Notes under the pieces: generated by a model
What the model was told of the DNA's origin: nothing
What the model saw: the letters and a program-made list of their open reading frames with translations, nothing else
Database searches by the model: none
Translations under genes and position numbers: made by a program
Assembly: GCA_023267755.1 (NCBI GenBank)
Contig: JAHFMR010000002.1
Span: 1 to 42,462 of the forward strand
DNA length: 42,462 nucleotides
DNA from: a bacterium
GTDB lineage: Bacteria > Patescibacteriota > Minisyncoccia > Phycocordibacterales > Phycocordibacteraceae
Direction: 5' to 3'
Shown here: piece after piece, positions 22,800 through 30,634 of the stretch
How the letters are laid out: each line of letters starts with the position of its first letter
How positions within the stretch are numbered: position 1 is the first letter of the stretch

Positions 22800-23000
22800 T
22801 TACGACTTTTGCTTGGGATGAACGCTCTTACTCTTGTAGGGTTGGGAGCGTTTTCCCTTTTTGGAACTCTTCTTTGCGACACCACGGATTGGGAAGCATT
22901 TGTATCCGTAATCGGATGCATAAATCGTGCGACCATTCCTGGTGATACTCGCAACGCAAATATCACTCATAAAGAACAGAACTAAGCTAATAATGCGCAT
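22800..23000 (-). CDS. Small basic exported protein, 66 aa
   Basis: Starts MRIISLVLFFMSDICVAS, a short hydrophobic export or anchor segment. GRTIYASDYGYKCFPI follows, then a strongly basic tail (KKSSKKGKRSQPYKSKS). No family recognised. The GTG at 23003 directly before the ATG is an alternative start. No Shine-Dalgarno is visible. Another frame over the same DNA (ending 22772) lacks these protein-like properties. The gene sits 40 nt beyond the terminator of the DUF5343 gene and before the tRNA-like element. Confidence 0.45.
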   Translation of the reverse strand: MRIISLVLFFMSDICVASITRNGRTIYASDYGYKCFPIRGVAKKSSKKGKRSQPYKSKSVHPKQKS

Positions 23001-23033
23001 CACGGTTGATTAACCGCCGGGGAATGACGCCTG

Positions 23034-23081
23034 ATAAAAGCCCCCGAGACAATTGCCGATATCGGCCTCTGTCTCGGAGGC
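23034..23081 (-). terminator. Terminator after the DUF5343 gene
   Basis: Minus strand: 12-bp stem GCCTCCGAGACA with its partner TGTCTCGGGGGC, a nested GCCGATATCGGC palindrome in the loop, then TTTTAT. Confidence 0.85.
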
Positions 23082-23087
23082 TCTTGC

Positions 23088-23822
23088 TTAGGCCTTTCCC
23101 TCCGTTAACGAGTCATTCTCCTTGGGGATTCCGTACTTCTCGGCAAAAGCCTTAACGGAGCGGACGAGTATGCGCATATCCGCATTCAGGTCATCATTAT
23201 TCCAAGCCCGGTCTTGTATATCCTTCGAAATACGGAAAACGACTTCCGAGGTTCCCGTATCTATATGTATCAGATCATCCCTCTCGGAAGAACGGCCGCG
23301 CGAGGACTGTGATTCAGAGCCGGACTTTGTGTTAGTAGTTTGACCTGACTTATTGCTTCCTTCAGTGCGCTTGCGGCCAACAATGGAACCCTCCTCTTTG
23401 AGACCGGCGTACTCGCAAAGTTTTAGGAAAGCAAGGGTGGCTGGCTTCGAGACTCGTGCACTTAGCCCATATATACGAGCGAGATCATTTGTGAGTTCAT
23501 TGATAGGAAGATCCTGGGGAGCTTCAACTGTCCCGAAGAGCTTCGCATAAGCAGGGCGAATGATTTCTTCGATGCCCTTCTTTCTACTCTCGCCCAGTAC
23601 CTGAAACTTTCGGAATGTCTCTTGGATGACTTTACCATTCTCATCAGCTACACCGAGAAACTTAAGCATGTTAACTGCGAGAGAGGCATCTGATTGATTA
23701 AACTTATGTGCAACAAAGAACCCACTGCTCACATCAGTCAGTGATCGTTTCGATATGAGTTCGATTACCTGATCAAGTCTCGTGATTGGAAGGTATACTG
23801 GCAATGTTTCTTTTGAGGCCAT
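23088..23822 (-). CDS. DUF5343 domain protein
   Basis: About 244 residues from ATG 23822 (MASKETLPVYLPITR). The DUF5343 pattern is visible: an N-terminal winged-helix-like region (QSDASLAVNMLKFLGVADE, then NGKVIQETF), RPAYAKLFGTVE and the end of the domain near FLKLCEYAGLK. A hydrophilic Ser/Gly/Lys linker (about 150-185) leads to a short C-terminal module ending in KAFAEKYGIPKEN. The function of this domain is not established; it is often seen in accessory and defence-type neighbourhoods. TAATAT ends 7 nt upstream of the ATG (leaderless). It lies in the A+T-richer island and has its own terminator. Confidence 0.75.
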   Translation of the reverse strand: MASKETLPVYLPITRLDQVIELISKRSLTDVSSGFFVAHKFNQSDASLAVNMLKFLGVADENGKVIQETFRKFQVLGESRKKGIEEIIRPAYAKLFGTVEAPQDLPINELTNDLARIYGLSARVSKPATLAFLKLCEYAGLKEEGSIVGRKRTEGSNKSGQTTNTKSGSESQSSRGRSSERDDLIHIDTGTSEVVFRISKDIQDRAWNNDDLNADMRILVRSVKAFAEKYGIPKENDSLTEGKA

Positions 23823-24066
23823 GGTTTTGATATTAATGGGTAACAATGAGACACTAGCAGACGCACGGATTTTCGTCAAGACCCTAATCAAACATTTGGA
23901 TGATTGCTCTGAATATGGTCTGTGCTCAGTGTATTGATGTGCCACATGATTGTTCATGTGTGTACTCAATTTTGTGCTACTTTTCTATTGTATAACTATC
24001 TCTCAAACATAGTTAGCACTAATCCATTAGGGCGCACAAAATTTCAGAGAGGAGTACCATAGTGAT

Positions 24067-25203
24067 ATGGAACCTCTCGCCGTACGAATCAGGCCACAGA
24101 CGATTGACGAAGTCGTGGGACAGGAGCACCTGGTGGGGGAGGGGAAGCCGCTGCGGGTGGCGATAGAGAAGAAGCATAAGTTCTCCTTCATCCTCTGGGG
24201 CCCGCCGGGGACCGGCAAGACGACCATCGCGCGCATCTATGCGCGAGCGCTCGATGCCGAGCTCTATGAGCTCTCGGCGGTCTCAGCAGGGAAGGAGGAT
24301 ATACGGAAGATAGTGAGCAGTAAGCAGGAGCAGGTGACAGGGAAGGAGAAAATACTCTTCCTCGATGAGATACATCGTTTTAATAAAGCCCAGCAGGATT
24401 TCTTATTACCCTATGTGGAGAGCGGGGAGCTGACCCTCATCGGCGCGACGACCGAGAACCCCTCGTTTGAAGTCATCCCGGCGCTCCTCTCGCGCTCTCG
24501 CGTCTTCGTCCTCGAGCCGCTCTCTGAAGAAGCGTTAAAGGCGATCGTGAAGAAGACGAGGGTGAAAATAGGGAAGGGCGCCTTTGACTGGCTCATGGGC
24601 TATGCGAGCGGAGATGCGCGTAAAGTGCTCGGGATGATCGAGGGCGCACAGAGTCTCTATGGGGAAGTGACTGTCGAGACGCTCAACTCGGCGCTCGAGT
24701 CGCCGCATCTGCGTTATGACAAGAAGGGCGAGGAACACTACGACACTATCAGCGCCTTTATTAAAAGTATGCGCGCCTCACAGGCCGACGCCGCGCTCTA
24801 CTACCTGGCGCGGATGGTCGAAGCAGGTGAGGATCCGCTCTTTATCGCGCGGCGGATGGTGATATTCGCCTCTGAAGATATCGGCCTCGCCCAGCCCACT
24901 GCGCTCGTGGTGGCCAACGCGGTCTTCCGCGCCTGCGAGACTATTGGTTACCCCGAGTGCGCGATTAACCTCGCGCATGGTGTCGCCTATCTCGCGAGCG
25001 CCAAGAAAGATCGCTCTGCCTATGACGCGCTCCGCGCAGCTCAGGCGGATGTGCGCACCTACAGCAACCTCCCGGTCCCCAAGAAGATCCGCAATGCGCC
25101 AACCAAGCTGATGAAAGAGCTCGATTATGGTAAAGGGTATGAAAAATATGATGATGAATCGTATCTCCCCGACAAACTCAAGAAAAAGAAGTATCTGAAA
25201 TAA
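24067..25203 (+). CDS. rarA: Replication-associated recombination protein RarA (MgsA)
   Basis: 378-residue AAA+ ATPase of the RarA/MgsA/WRNIP1 family, acting at stalled forks together with SSB and RecA. Signatures: [26 protein letters not shown] (Walker A), [16 protein letters not shown] (Walker B), [11 protein letters not shown] (sensor 1), and in the C-terminal region [17 protein letters not shown] and [16 protein letters not shown]. The length is slightly short of the E. coli enzyme. TACCAT ends 6 nt before ATG 24067; GAGAGGAG lies 13 nt upstream, too far to be a normal Shine-Dalgarno. It shares a bidirectional terminator with the convergent HU gene. Confidence 0.95.
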   Translation: MEPLAVRIRPQTIDEVVGQEHLVGEGKPLRVAIEKKHKFSFILWGPPGTGKTTIARIYARALDAELYELSAVSAGKEDIRKIVSSKQEQVTGKEKILFLDEIHRFNKAQQDFLLPYVESGELTLIGATTENPSFEVIPALLSRSRVFVLEPLSEEALKAIVKKTRVKIGKGAFDWLMGYASGDARKVLGMIEGAQSLYGEVTVETLNSALESPHLRYDKKGEEHYDTISAFIKSMRASQADAALYYLARMVEAGEDPLFIARRMVIFASEDIGLAQPTALVVANAVFRACETIGYPECAINLAHGVAYLASAKKDRSAYDALRAAQADVRTYSNLPVPKKIRNAPTKLMKELDYGKGYEKYDDESYLPDKLKKKKYLK

Positions 25204-25204
25204 A

Positions 25205-25238
25205 CAATCGCGGCGTCTCTCGGCGCCGCGATTGTTTT
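25205..25238. terminator. Bidirectional terminator between rarA and HU
   Basis: 11-bp stem CAATCGCGGCG / CGCCGCGATTG with an 8-nt loop, followed by TTTT; serves both convergent genes. Confidence 0.85.
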
Positions 25239-25252
25239 AACAAGGGAATCCC

Positions 25253-25525
25253 TTATTTTACTGCGTCCTTGAGTGCCTTGGCTGCACGGAACTTCGCGGT
25301 GCGAGTGGCATTGATGTGAATCGTCTCGCCCGTGCGCGGATTGCGGCCCTGACGTGCCGGGCGTGCCTTGGTCGCGAAGATGCCGAGGCCGGCAATCGAG
25401 ACTTCATCACCGCCCTTGAGGCCGGAGACGATAGAGTCGATCATCGTCTCGACAGCGCGCTCAGCATCGGCCTTGGTCGAGCCGAGGACGCCGTGCACCT
25501 TGTCGACAATATCTGCTTTGTTCAT
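25253..25525 (-). CDS. hup: HU family DNA-binding protein
   Basis: 90 residues: MNKADIVDKVHGVLGSTK, the GDEVSIAGLGIFATKARP turn, the beta-arm signature GRNPRTGETI and the FRAAKALKDAV end. Nucleoid protein that bends DNA. Unlike most genes here it has a full promoter (25579-25606) and a leader of about 45 nt, containing a GC-rich hairpin and no evident Shine-Dalgarno. Confidence 0.97.
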   Translation of the reverse strand: MNKADIVDKVHGVLGSTKADAERAVETMIDSIVSGLKGGDEVSIAGLGIFATKARPARQGRNPRTGETIHINATRTAKFRAAKALKDAVK

Positions 25526-25578
25526 GAGAATCTGCTAGTTGCTAATCCCCACGGCCGGGAGGGGGTGGGTATGAAGAA

Positions 25579-25606
25579 AGTATAGGAAATGCGCCATTTT
25601 GTGCAA
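25579..25606 (-). promoter_or_regulatory. HU promoter
   Basis: Minus strand: TTGCAC (25606-25601), a 16-nt spacer, TATACT (25584-25579). Confidence 0.75.
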
Positions 25607-25640
25607 TGGGGCTTTACAACAGTGCGTGGATAGCGTGAAA

Positions 25641-27170
25641 TCAGCGTGCAAACTCGACAACGCGATTCTCGCGAATGATATTCACTTTAATCTCGCCCGG
25701 ATATTTGAGCTCTTCTTGGATACGCTTGGCGATATCGCGAGCGAGCTTGTGCATCGTGAGGTCGCTTACCTTGCCCGGATTCACAAAGACGCGAATCTCG
25801 CGGCCAGCGGCAATCGCGTACACCTTTTCAACCCCCGGGAAGGTAGCGGCAAGGCGCTCTAGGTCGCCCAAGCGCTCCAAGTAACGATCGACCGTGTCGC
25901 GACGTGCGCCCGGACGACCGCCCGAGATAGCGTCAGCGACCTGTACGATGACCGCTTCTGGCGTCTCGTAGGGATGCTCGTCGTGATGCGACTGCATCGC
26001 GAGAATGATCTCTCTGCTGACACCGAACTTTTCGAGGATGCGTCGCCCTATCTCCACGTGCGTGCCCTGGACCTCGTGATCGACCGCCTTGCCGATGTCG
26101 TGGAGGAGGGCAGCGGTGCGCGCAGTCTCGGCGCTCGCTCCGAGCTCTGTCGCGAGCATCCCCGCGATATGCGCCATCTCGATCGAGTGGGTGAGTACGT
26201 TCTGTCCGTAGCTGGTGCGGAAGTGGAGCCGGCCCAGGAGCGCGACGAGCTTAGGATCGAGCCCGATAACACCCGCCTCGTAGGCAGCAGCCTCGCCCTT
26301 CTGTTTGACAATATCGGCGACCTCGACACGTGTCTTCTCGACGGTCTCCTCTATCTTGGCGGGCTGGATGCGTCCGTCGGCAATCAGCTTCTCGAGCGCT
26401 ATTTTCGCGATAGCGCGGCGGAGCGGATCGAAGGAGGAGAGTGTGATCCGGTCGGGAACATCGTCGATAAGCACATCCACACCCGTGGCGCGCTCAAACG
26501 CCTTGATATTGCGGCCTTCCTTACCGATAATCTTACCCTTCACCTCTTCAGAGGGGAGCGCCACCGAAAGCGAGAGTACGTCGGCATTTACCGCGTTGCC
26601 GAGACGATGGATGATGGTAGTCAAAATATTGCGTGCCTTGTCTTCAAGTCGCTCGCGGCCATTGGCGGCAAGTTTCTGGAGACGAAGCAGTATCGCCTCC
26701 TCGTGGGTGCGCTCTATCTCGGAGAAGAGTTGTTCACGCGCCTTCTCCTCGGAGAGATGCGCAACGTTCGCGAGCTCCTTGGAGCGCGCCGCAGTCAGCT
26801 TATCTGCTTCATTCTTAGCGTGGAGCGCCTGCTGCTCTCGAGAACGCACCTCCACCTCTTTATCATCAAGATCGCGCTGGCGTGAATCGAGGAACTCTTC
26901 GCGCGCGGCGAGACGCTCCTCGCGGAGCGTTATCTTCTCCTCGCGCTCCTCCACTGGGGCGAGGCGCTCGGTCTCGACAACCTCGCCCCGGAACTCGGCC
27001 TCGGCGATAATCTTAGCCGCCTTCTCTTGCGCTTGGAGCAGCTTCTGCTTGATATCGAGCTCTATCGAGCCGCGCTGAGCGAGGCCAATAAGCACGCGTA
27101 GCACGTAGCCGAGCACGACGCCGCCGACACCCGAGAGTGCCAACATAATCAATATAATGTTGAGTGACAT
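25641..27170 (-). CDS. rny: Ribonuclease Y
   Basis: Membrane-anchored endoribonuclease that starts mRNA decay. An N-terminal transmembrane helix (about 5-27) is followed by a long Glu/Arg/Lys coiled coil (about 35-190). A KH domain with the KGKIIGKEGRNIKAFE loop comes next, then an HD phosphohydrolase domain (AALLHDIGKAVDHE, MQSHHDEHPYE) and the C-terminal IRVFVNPGKVSDL. The 509 residues match the family. I see no close -10 box or Shine-Dalgarno at ATG 27170. The upstream 200 bp hold only the promoter of the divergent small gene and GC-rich sequence. Confidence 0.96.
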   Translation of the reverse strand: MSLNIILIMLALSGVGGVVLGYVLRVLIGLAQRGSIELDIKQKLLQAQEKAAKIIAEAEFRGEVVETERLAPVEEREEKITLREERLAAREEFLDSRQRDLDDKEVEVRSREQQALHAKNEADKLTAARSKELANVAHLSEEKAREQLFSEIERTHEEAILLRLQKLAANGRERLEDKARNILTTIIHRLGNAVNADVLSLSVALPSEEVKGKIIGKEGRNIKAFERATGVDVLIDDVPDRITLSSFDPLRRAIAKIALEKLIADGRIQPAKIEETVEKTRVEVADIVKQKGEAAAYEAGVIGLDPKLVALLGRLHFRTSYGQNVLTHSIEMAHIAGMLATELGASAETARTAALLHDIGKAVDHEVQGTHVEIGRRILEKFGVSREIILAMQSHHDEHPYETPEAVIVQVADAISGGRPGARRDTVDRYLERLGDLERLAATFPGVEKVYAIAAGREIRVFVNPGKVSDLTMHKLARDIAKRIQEELKYPGEIKVNIIRENRVVEFAR

Positions 27171-27302
27171 AAGCCCGTTTGGTTATTCCTGTGCCCGCGA
27201 GGGCGCGAGGGGTAGTGTTCTAAAGAGGGGGAGGCGGGTATTCTTCCGAAGCGGTCAGTCAGCGAATCAGTGTGTGTCTTACGCTACCACATCTTAGAGG
27301 AA

Positions 27303-27331
27303 TTGCCCCATCGTTCTGGGCGTGCTATAAG
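27303..27331 (+). promoter_or_regulatory. Promoter of the 107-aa gene
   Basis: TTGCCC at 27303-27308, a 17-nt spacer, extended -10 TGC TATAAG with the hexamer at 27326-27331; leader about 33 nt. Confidence 0.7.
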
Positions 27332-27370
27332 AATGAAGGAATTTTGTAAACCATCACTGGGAGCATACAG

Positions 27371-27694
27371 ATGTTAAAAAAGATTGTTAAAAGATTTTTG
27401 CGACAGCGCCGGGAACGGAAAATTTCCGAACGGGAAGCACGTCGAAGAAACCTCATTGCCCAAGCTTGCGAGCACGGCTGCGTATGTGTGGTGCGGCCCC
27501 TTATTGAAAAAGGACATATGGACGCCGCCCAAGCGAAAATTAACCTCTGCGCCGAATTAATCCGCGAGGCTCGGGAGATCGATCGACACAGACATAATGA
27601 TCGGAAGACGGAGATTCACGTGCGTCTGAGAATCGCCCGCGATGAAGTTCATTCTGCGAGAAAACTGCTCATCGAGGCGGCCCGCGCTTCTTGA
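27371..27694 (+). CDS. Small basic helical protein, unknown
   Basis: 107 residues, strongly basic N-terminus (KKIVKRFLRQRRERK) and mostly helical, with a CEHGCVCVV segment holding three Cys. No family recognised; RNA or DNA binding is possible from charge alone. It has a full promoter (27303-27331), a GGGAG Shine-Dalgarno 7 nt before the ATG, and a strong terminator (27714-27749), so it is a self-contained unit. Confidence 0.65.
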   Translation: MLKKIVKRFLRQRRERKISEREARRRNLIAQACEHGCVCVVRPLIEKGHMDAAQAKINLCAELIREAREIDRHRHNDRKTEIHVRLRIARDEVHSARKLLIEAARAS

Positions 27695-27713
27695 TTGAGC
27701 CCACTAATCACAA

Positions 27714-27749
27714 GGGCCGGTCGCATCAAGCGACCGGCCCTCATTCTTT
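27714..27749 (+). terminator. Terminator after the 107-aa gene
   Basis: 11-bp stem GGGCCGGTCGC / GCGACCGGCCC, 5-nt loop, then TCATTCTTT. It is also 3' of the convergent clpP. Confidence 0.85.
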
Positions 27750-27767
27750 ATCTTCTCGTCTTGAACC

Positions 27768-28367
27768 TTATTTATAAACCTGATCGACAATGCCGTACTT
27801 CTTGGCCTCGTCGGAACTCATAAAGAAGTCTCGCTCGACATCCTTTTCAATCTTCTCGAGCTTCTGTCCGGTGTTCTTAGCGAGAATGCGATTAAGCCGT
27901 TCTCGAAGCTTTAGGATCTGCTTAGCGGTAATCTCGATATCGGTCGCCTGACCCTCGGCGCCGCCGTGGGGCTGATGAATCATCATCTCGGCGTTCGGGA
28001 GCGCGTAGCGCTTGCCCTTCTCGCCCGCAGAAAGGATGACTGCTGCGGCAGAAGCCGCCATCCCGACACAGACGGTGGAGACCGGAGGCTTCACGTGATT
28101 CATCGTGTCGACGATAGCGAGACCCGCGGTGACCACGCCGCCAGGAGAATTGATATAGAGGGAAATATCCTTCTTCGGGTCCTCGCTCTCGAGGAAGAGG
28201 AGCTGTGCGATGACGAGATTCGCGACGTCGTCGTCAATAGGTCCGCCGAGGAAAATAATCCGCTCCTTGAGGAGACGCGAGTAAATATCATAAGCACGCT
28301 CGCCGAACTGGCTCTTCTCGATAACCATCGGGATGAGCATCGACGCACGCGGTTGGGTGTTCTTCAT
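27768..28367 (-). CDS. clpP: ATP-dependent Clp protease proteolytic subunit
   Basis: 199 residues from ATG 28367 ([10 protein letters not shown]), the standard size. [26 protein letters not shown], catalytic Ser in [12 protein letters not shown], His in MMIHQPHGG and Asp in the ERDFFMS region. Forms the tetradecameric peptidase barrel used with ClpX or ClpC; no ATPase subunit is in the window. It is the third gene of a ppa / one-helix protein / clpP run, starting 10 nt after the previous stop. Upstream in-frame codons would add a non-homologous extension. Confidence 0.96.
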   Translation of the reverse strand: MKNTQPRASMLIPMVIEKSQFGERAYDIYSRLLKERIIFLGGPIDDDVANLVIAQLLFLESEDPKKDISLYINSPGGVVTAGLAIVDTMNHVKPPVSTVCVGMAASAAAVILSAGEKGKRYALPNAEMMIHQPHGGAEGQATDIEITAKQILKLRERLNRILAKNTGQKLEKIEKDVERDFFMSSDEAKKYGIVDQVYK

Positions 28368-28377
28368 AGAATAATTG

Positions 28378-28572
28378 TTATTGCTCCGCTGCGGGGACGG
28401 TGAGCGCCTCATTCTGTGCGATGCGCTCTCCCCACGCGTAGAACGCGCCGATAATAATCATCAACACGATGATGACAATCGAAATCACCACGCCCCATTG
28501 CTGTGCCTGCGGCGAGGGCAGACCGAGCTGTGGATCTGATTCGCCCGAAGGGAGAAGCTTCTCGTCGTTCAT
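28378..28572 (-). CDS. Small one-helix membrane protein
   Basis: 64 residues, [15 protein letters not shown] start, one transmembrane helix ([20 protein letters not shown]) and a short tail ([11 protein letters not shown]). Unknown function. Its ATG 28572 lies 1 nt after the ppa stop and clpP follows after 10 nt, so it is co-translated between them; a membrane partner of the protease is one guess. Confidence 0.75.
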   Translation of the reverse strand: MNDEKLLPSGESDPQLGLPSPQAQQWGVVISIVIIVLMIIIGAFYAWGERIAQNEALTVPAAEQ

Positions 28573-28573
28573 A

Positions 28574-29098
28574 TTATTGTTTCTCGCTATAGAGCGTACG
28601 GGAACGCTCGAACGCAGCCTTCGCCGCCTCGGCACCCTCGTAGCCGTTTATCTCGACCGGGGCGGGCTTCCCCTTGAGCACTTTGTACGTCTCGAAGAAG
28701 TGTACGAACTCCTTCAGCTGGTGCTGATTGACATCACTAATATCTTGCACATCATCCCAGCGCTTGTCGTCGACCGGTACCGCGATAATCTTCTCATCAG
28801 CATCACCGCCATCAACCATATGAAGAATACCGACCGGGCGCGCCGCCACGAGGATGCCGACGTTAAGCGGGTAGGTGGTGAGCACGATGACATCGAGTGC
28901 GTCGCCATCATCCCAGAGCGTCTGCGGGACAAAGCCGTAGTCAAACGGGTAGGCAGCCGCCGAGTAGTTGGCGCGATCAAGCTTAATCAAGCCCGTCTTC
29001 TTGTCTATTTCGTACTTGTTGTGCGAATCCTTCGGGATCTCGATGATGACATTCATCGCGTCCTTTGTACCTGGGTCAATATCGTGAAGTAGGTTCAT
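28574..29098 (-). CDS. ppa: Inorganic pyrophosphatase (family I)
   Basis: 174 residues. NVIIEIPKDSHNKYEIDK, then YPFDYGFVPQTLWDDGDALDV with the metal-binding Asp cluster, and VHFFETYKVLKG. Hydrolyses PPi to drive biosynthesis. TATACT (29112-29107 on the minus strand) ends 8 nt before ATG 29098, just beyond the nusA stop codon, so the gene has its own leaderless promoter besides any read-through from nusA. Confidence 0.96.
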   Translation of the reverse strand: MNLLHDIDPGTKDAMNVIIEIPKDSHNKYEIDKKTGLIKLDRANYSAAAYPFDYGFVPQTLWDDGDALDVIVLTTYPLNVGILVAARPVGILHMVDGGDADEKIIAVPVDDKRWDDVQDISDVNQHQLKEFVHFFETYKVLKGKPAPVEINGYEGAEAAKAAFERSRTLYSEKQ

Positions 29099-29112
29099 AG
29101 AGCTTCAGTATA

Positions 29113-30477
29113 TTATTCATCCTTCGCTTTGTCGCGATCTTCTTCAGCTTCAGCGACTGTCTCGTCACTCGCGGGGAGCTCAGTGAGCTCCTCCTCGGCC
29201 GGCAGGGTGGTAACTTGTGGCGCTTCATCGGTGATGAGTTCGACGCTCTCAGTAGGCATCACACCCGCTGCTTCAGCAGGATCCTCTTCCGGTAGAGTGA
29301 CCGCAACTGAGGTGCCGTCGCTCTCGGCGACTTCTGACCCGCCCGTGGAAATGATATCGATATTCCAGCCCGTGAGCTTCGCTGCCAACCGCACATTCTG
29401 ACCACCGCGACCAATCGCGAGTGACTGTTCATCTTCGGCGACCGTCACCTTAGCGCGGTGCTCCTCTTCTTCGAGGATGACCTCAATGGGAGTAGCGGGG
29501 GAGAGTGCTTCTTTCACAAATTCCTTCGCGTCGTCATTCCATTCGATGATATCGATACGCTCGCCACCGAGCTCGCTCATCACGGTGGAGACACGTACGC
29601 CGCGCTGACCCACCAGGGAGCCAACCGGGTCGACATGTGGATCGAGTGAAGAGAGCGCGATTTTGGTGCGGCTGCCTGGCTCGCGTGCAAGTGCCTTGAC
29701 CTCGATAGCACCGCTGGCGAGTTCTGGTGCCTCCATTTCGAAGAGCTTCACGACGAACTTCGGATGCGCGCGAGAGAGGCGTAGATAGACGCCGCGGAAC
29801 CCTTCATCGACCGCGTAGAGGTAAGCGCGAATGCGCTCGCCCATGCGGTAACGCTCTCCCGGAATCTGCTCCTCGTAGGGGATGATGCCGGTCGTGCGTC
29901 CGAGATCGACGAATATAGCGCCCCGCTCCATGCGCTGGACGATGCCGCCCACAATCTGTCCCTTCTTCTCGCCGAACTCCTCCATCATCGAGAGCTTCTC
30001 GGCCTCACGCACCTTCTGAATCACCACCTGCTTGGCCGTCTGCGCCGCGATGCGTCCGAAGTCGTCCTGTGGCTCGAGCGGGAAGATAATCTCCTCGCCG
30101 AGCGTGGCACCGCGCTTCATCAGCTTGGCGTTCTCGAGCAGGATATGCTTCTCGGTGTCGAAGCGGGGGAGCTCGCCCTCGGCAAGCTGTTCCTCTTCAG
30201 CATGGAAGGCGTGCGCGTGCAGATGCTCCTCAGGGAGCTCTTCGCCCTCAAGCGGGAAGCGCACCGTCGTCTCGTCGACCACTGTCTTTACTTGTTCAAA
30301 GGAGATAGTGCCGGAATTGAGGTCGAGCTTGGCGTGGATAACTTGTCCGCGCTTACCGTATTCACGCTTGTAGGCGGTGGCCATCGCGTTCTCGATGGCA
30401 TCAATCATCGTCGCGCGGCTGATACCGCGATCCTCAAACTCTCCGAGCACTGCATTGATGGTTTTCAGGTCAATCAT
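29113..30477 (-). CDS. nusA: Transcription termination/antitermination factor NusA
   Basis: N-terminal RNA polymerase-binding domain with the usual MIDAIENAMATAYKREYG, S1 domain (GQIVGGIVQRMERGAIFVDL), then KH1 and KH2 with DPVGSLVGQRGVRV and LAIGRGGQNVRLAAKL. The 454-residue protein ends in an acidic tail instead of the proteobacterial repeats. The message carries an intrinsic-terminator hairpin in its leader (30503-30525), so NusA level may feed back on its own attenuation; this regulation is inferred. Confidence 0.95.
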   Translation of the reverse strand: MIDLKTINAVLGEFEDRGISRATMIDAIENAMATAYKREYGKRGQVIHAKLDLNSGTISFEQVKTVVDETTVRFPLEGEELPEEHLHAHAFHAEEEQLAEGELPRFDTEKHILLENAKLMKRGATLGEEIIFPLEPQDDFGRIAAQTAKQVVIQKVREAEKLSMMEEFGEKKGQIVGGIVQRMERGAIFVDLGRTTGIIPYEEQIPGERYRMGERIRAYLYAVDEGFRGVYLRLSRAHPKFVVKLFEMEAPELASGAIEVKALAREPGSRTKIALSSLDPHVDPVGSLVGQRGVRVSTVMSELGGERIDIIEWNDDAKEFVKEALSPATPIEVILEEEEHRAKVTVAEDEQSLAIGRGGQNVRLAAKLTGWNIDIISTGGSEVAESDGTSVAVTLPEEDPAEAAGVMPTESVELITDEAPQVTTLPAEEELTELPASDETVAEAEEDRDKAKDE

Positions 30478-30502
30478 ATGGGTTGTGTATGTCGCACTTT
30501 TT

Positions 30503-30525
30503 ATAAAGAAAGCCCCGGAAGGGGC
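30503..30525 (-). terminator. Attenuator hairpin in the nusA leader
   Basis: Minus strand: GCCCC-TTCC-GGGGC followed by TTTCTTTAT, between the nusA promoter and its ATG. A short terminator that would stop part of the transcripts. Confidence 0.6.
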
Positions 30526-30540
30526 AATCAGGTGTTGGTA

Positions 30541-30568
30541 AGTATACCAGACGCCTCCCCCTCGTCAA
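30541..30568 (-). promoter_or_regulatory. nusA promoter
   Basis: Minus strand: TTGACG (30568-30563), a 16-nt spacer, TGG TATACT (30546-30541); start about 57 nt before the ATG. Confidence 0.75.
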
Positions 30569-30634
30569 CTTTATGTACGTCAGGTGTGTACTGCACACGT
30601 TAGTGGAGCCGGCGCACGCTATACTTTACTCTAT

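Noticed and set aside
22772-22966. Alternative minus-strand frame over the small basic exported protein
   Set aside because: Lacks the hydrophobic N-terminal segment and ends in the hairpin next to the tRNA-like element.
24046-24053. GAGAGGAG as Shine-Dalgarno of rarA
   Set aside because: It is 13 nt from the ATG, too far; the -10-like TACCAT lies between them.
22510-24066. Integrative element with att repeats at tRNA-Gly(TCC)
   Set aside because: No second copy of the tRNA 3' end and no integrase found within the island; the Xer gene at 15729 looks like the housekeeping one.
25974-26885. 303-codon open frame on the plus strand
   Set aside because: Antisense to RNase Y; high G+C third positions create open shadow frames.
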